Of a stretch of DNA of 5,691 nucleotides, positions 5,615-5,691 are shown piece after piece. Made by a program: the position numbers and the translations under genes. The notes beneath the pieces were generated by a model. It ran no database searches, was not told where the DNA came from, and worked only from the letters and a program-made list of their open reading frames with translations. The DNA comes from Xanthobacteraceae bacterium (GTDB lineage Bacteria; Pseudomonadota; Alphaproteobacteria; Rhizobiales; Xanthobacteraceae). The stretch lies in assembly GCA_025929595.1 (NCBI GenBank), contig JAICQA010000187.1, forward strand, positions 1 through 5,691, read 5' to 3'. The stretch's first letter is position 1; the number at the start of each line of letters is the position of its first letter.

Positions 5615-5691
5615 GGACTCTCGTGGGCTCAAGGCGGGCGGCAGGACGTTGCCGATGCCTATATTGCGCGGGCTTTTGGGCCGTTGTGAAG

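Noticed and set aside
4757..5689. Long plus-strand open frame opposite the N-formylglutamate amidohydrolase gene.
   Set aside because: It is the antisense shadow of that gene. No recognisable motif is seen, while the minus strand carries a full set of family motifs.

Overview
The window looks like ordinary chromosome from a high-GC alphaproteobacterium, most likely order Hyphomicrobiales (Rhizobiales; Bradyrhizobium/Xanthobacteraceae-like). This is inferred from the GC-rich coding sequence, the rhizobial style of the proteins (a class A small heat shock protein, a lysophospholipase with the SIPANPVPE N-terminus, a HisN-type phosphatase, an N-formylglutamate amidohydrolase), a ROSE-like RNA thermometer, and an sRNA with the conserved core of the rhizobial alpha-r8/MmgR family. 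No mobile element, CRISPR array, tRNA, rRNA or phage gene is visible.

Layout: a small heat shock gene on the minus strand (46-504) has a complete heat-shock control region: an RpoH-like promoter (604-632) and a roughly 90-nt leader (505-597) whose last hairpin hides the Shine-Dalgarno sequence. Divergent to it, on the plus strand, lie a small exported PepSY-like protein (768-1139) and a Ser-Asp-His lysophospholipase-type hydrolase (1225-2202). A palindromic element (2215-2251) separates that hydrolase from the convergent minus-strand hisN-like phosphatase gene (2278-3060). A short divergent promoter region with an 8-bp inverted repeat leads to a plus-strand 12-TM MFS transporter (3234-4511). 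The gap after it carries an independent plus-strand sRNA (about 4614-4714) ending in an 11-bp terminator stem, convergent with a minus-strand N-formylglutamate amidohydrolase gene (4724-5614).

The protein genes are mostly single units facing toward or away from each other, so the window does not read as one pathway or a dedicated system. Two enzymes touch histidine metabolism from opposite ends (histidinol-phosphate dephosphorylation, and N-formylglutamate hydrolysis in Hut catabolism), but no other his or hut gene is present and the link may be chance. The strongest signals are the two RNA regulators: the ROSE-type thermometer and the alpha-r8/MmgR-like sRNA. Both appear to be homologues of described classes, not new systems. 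The alignments and folds reported here were done by eye.
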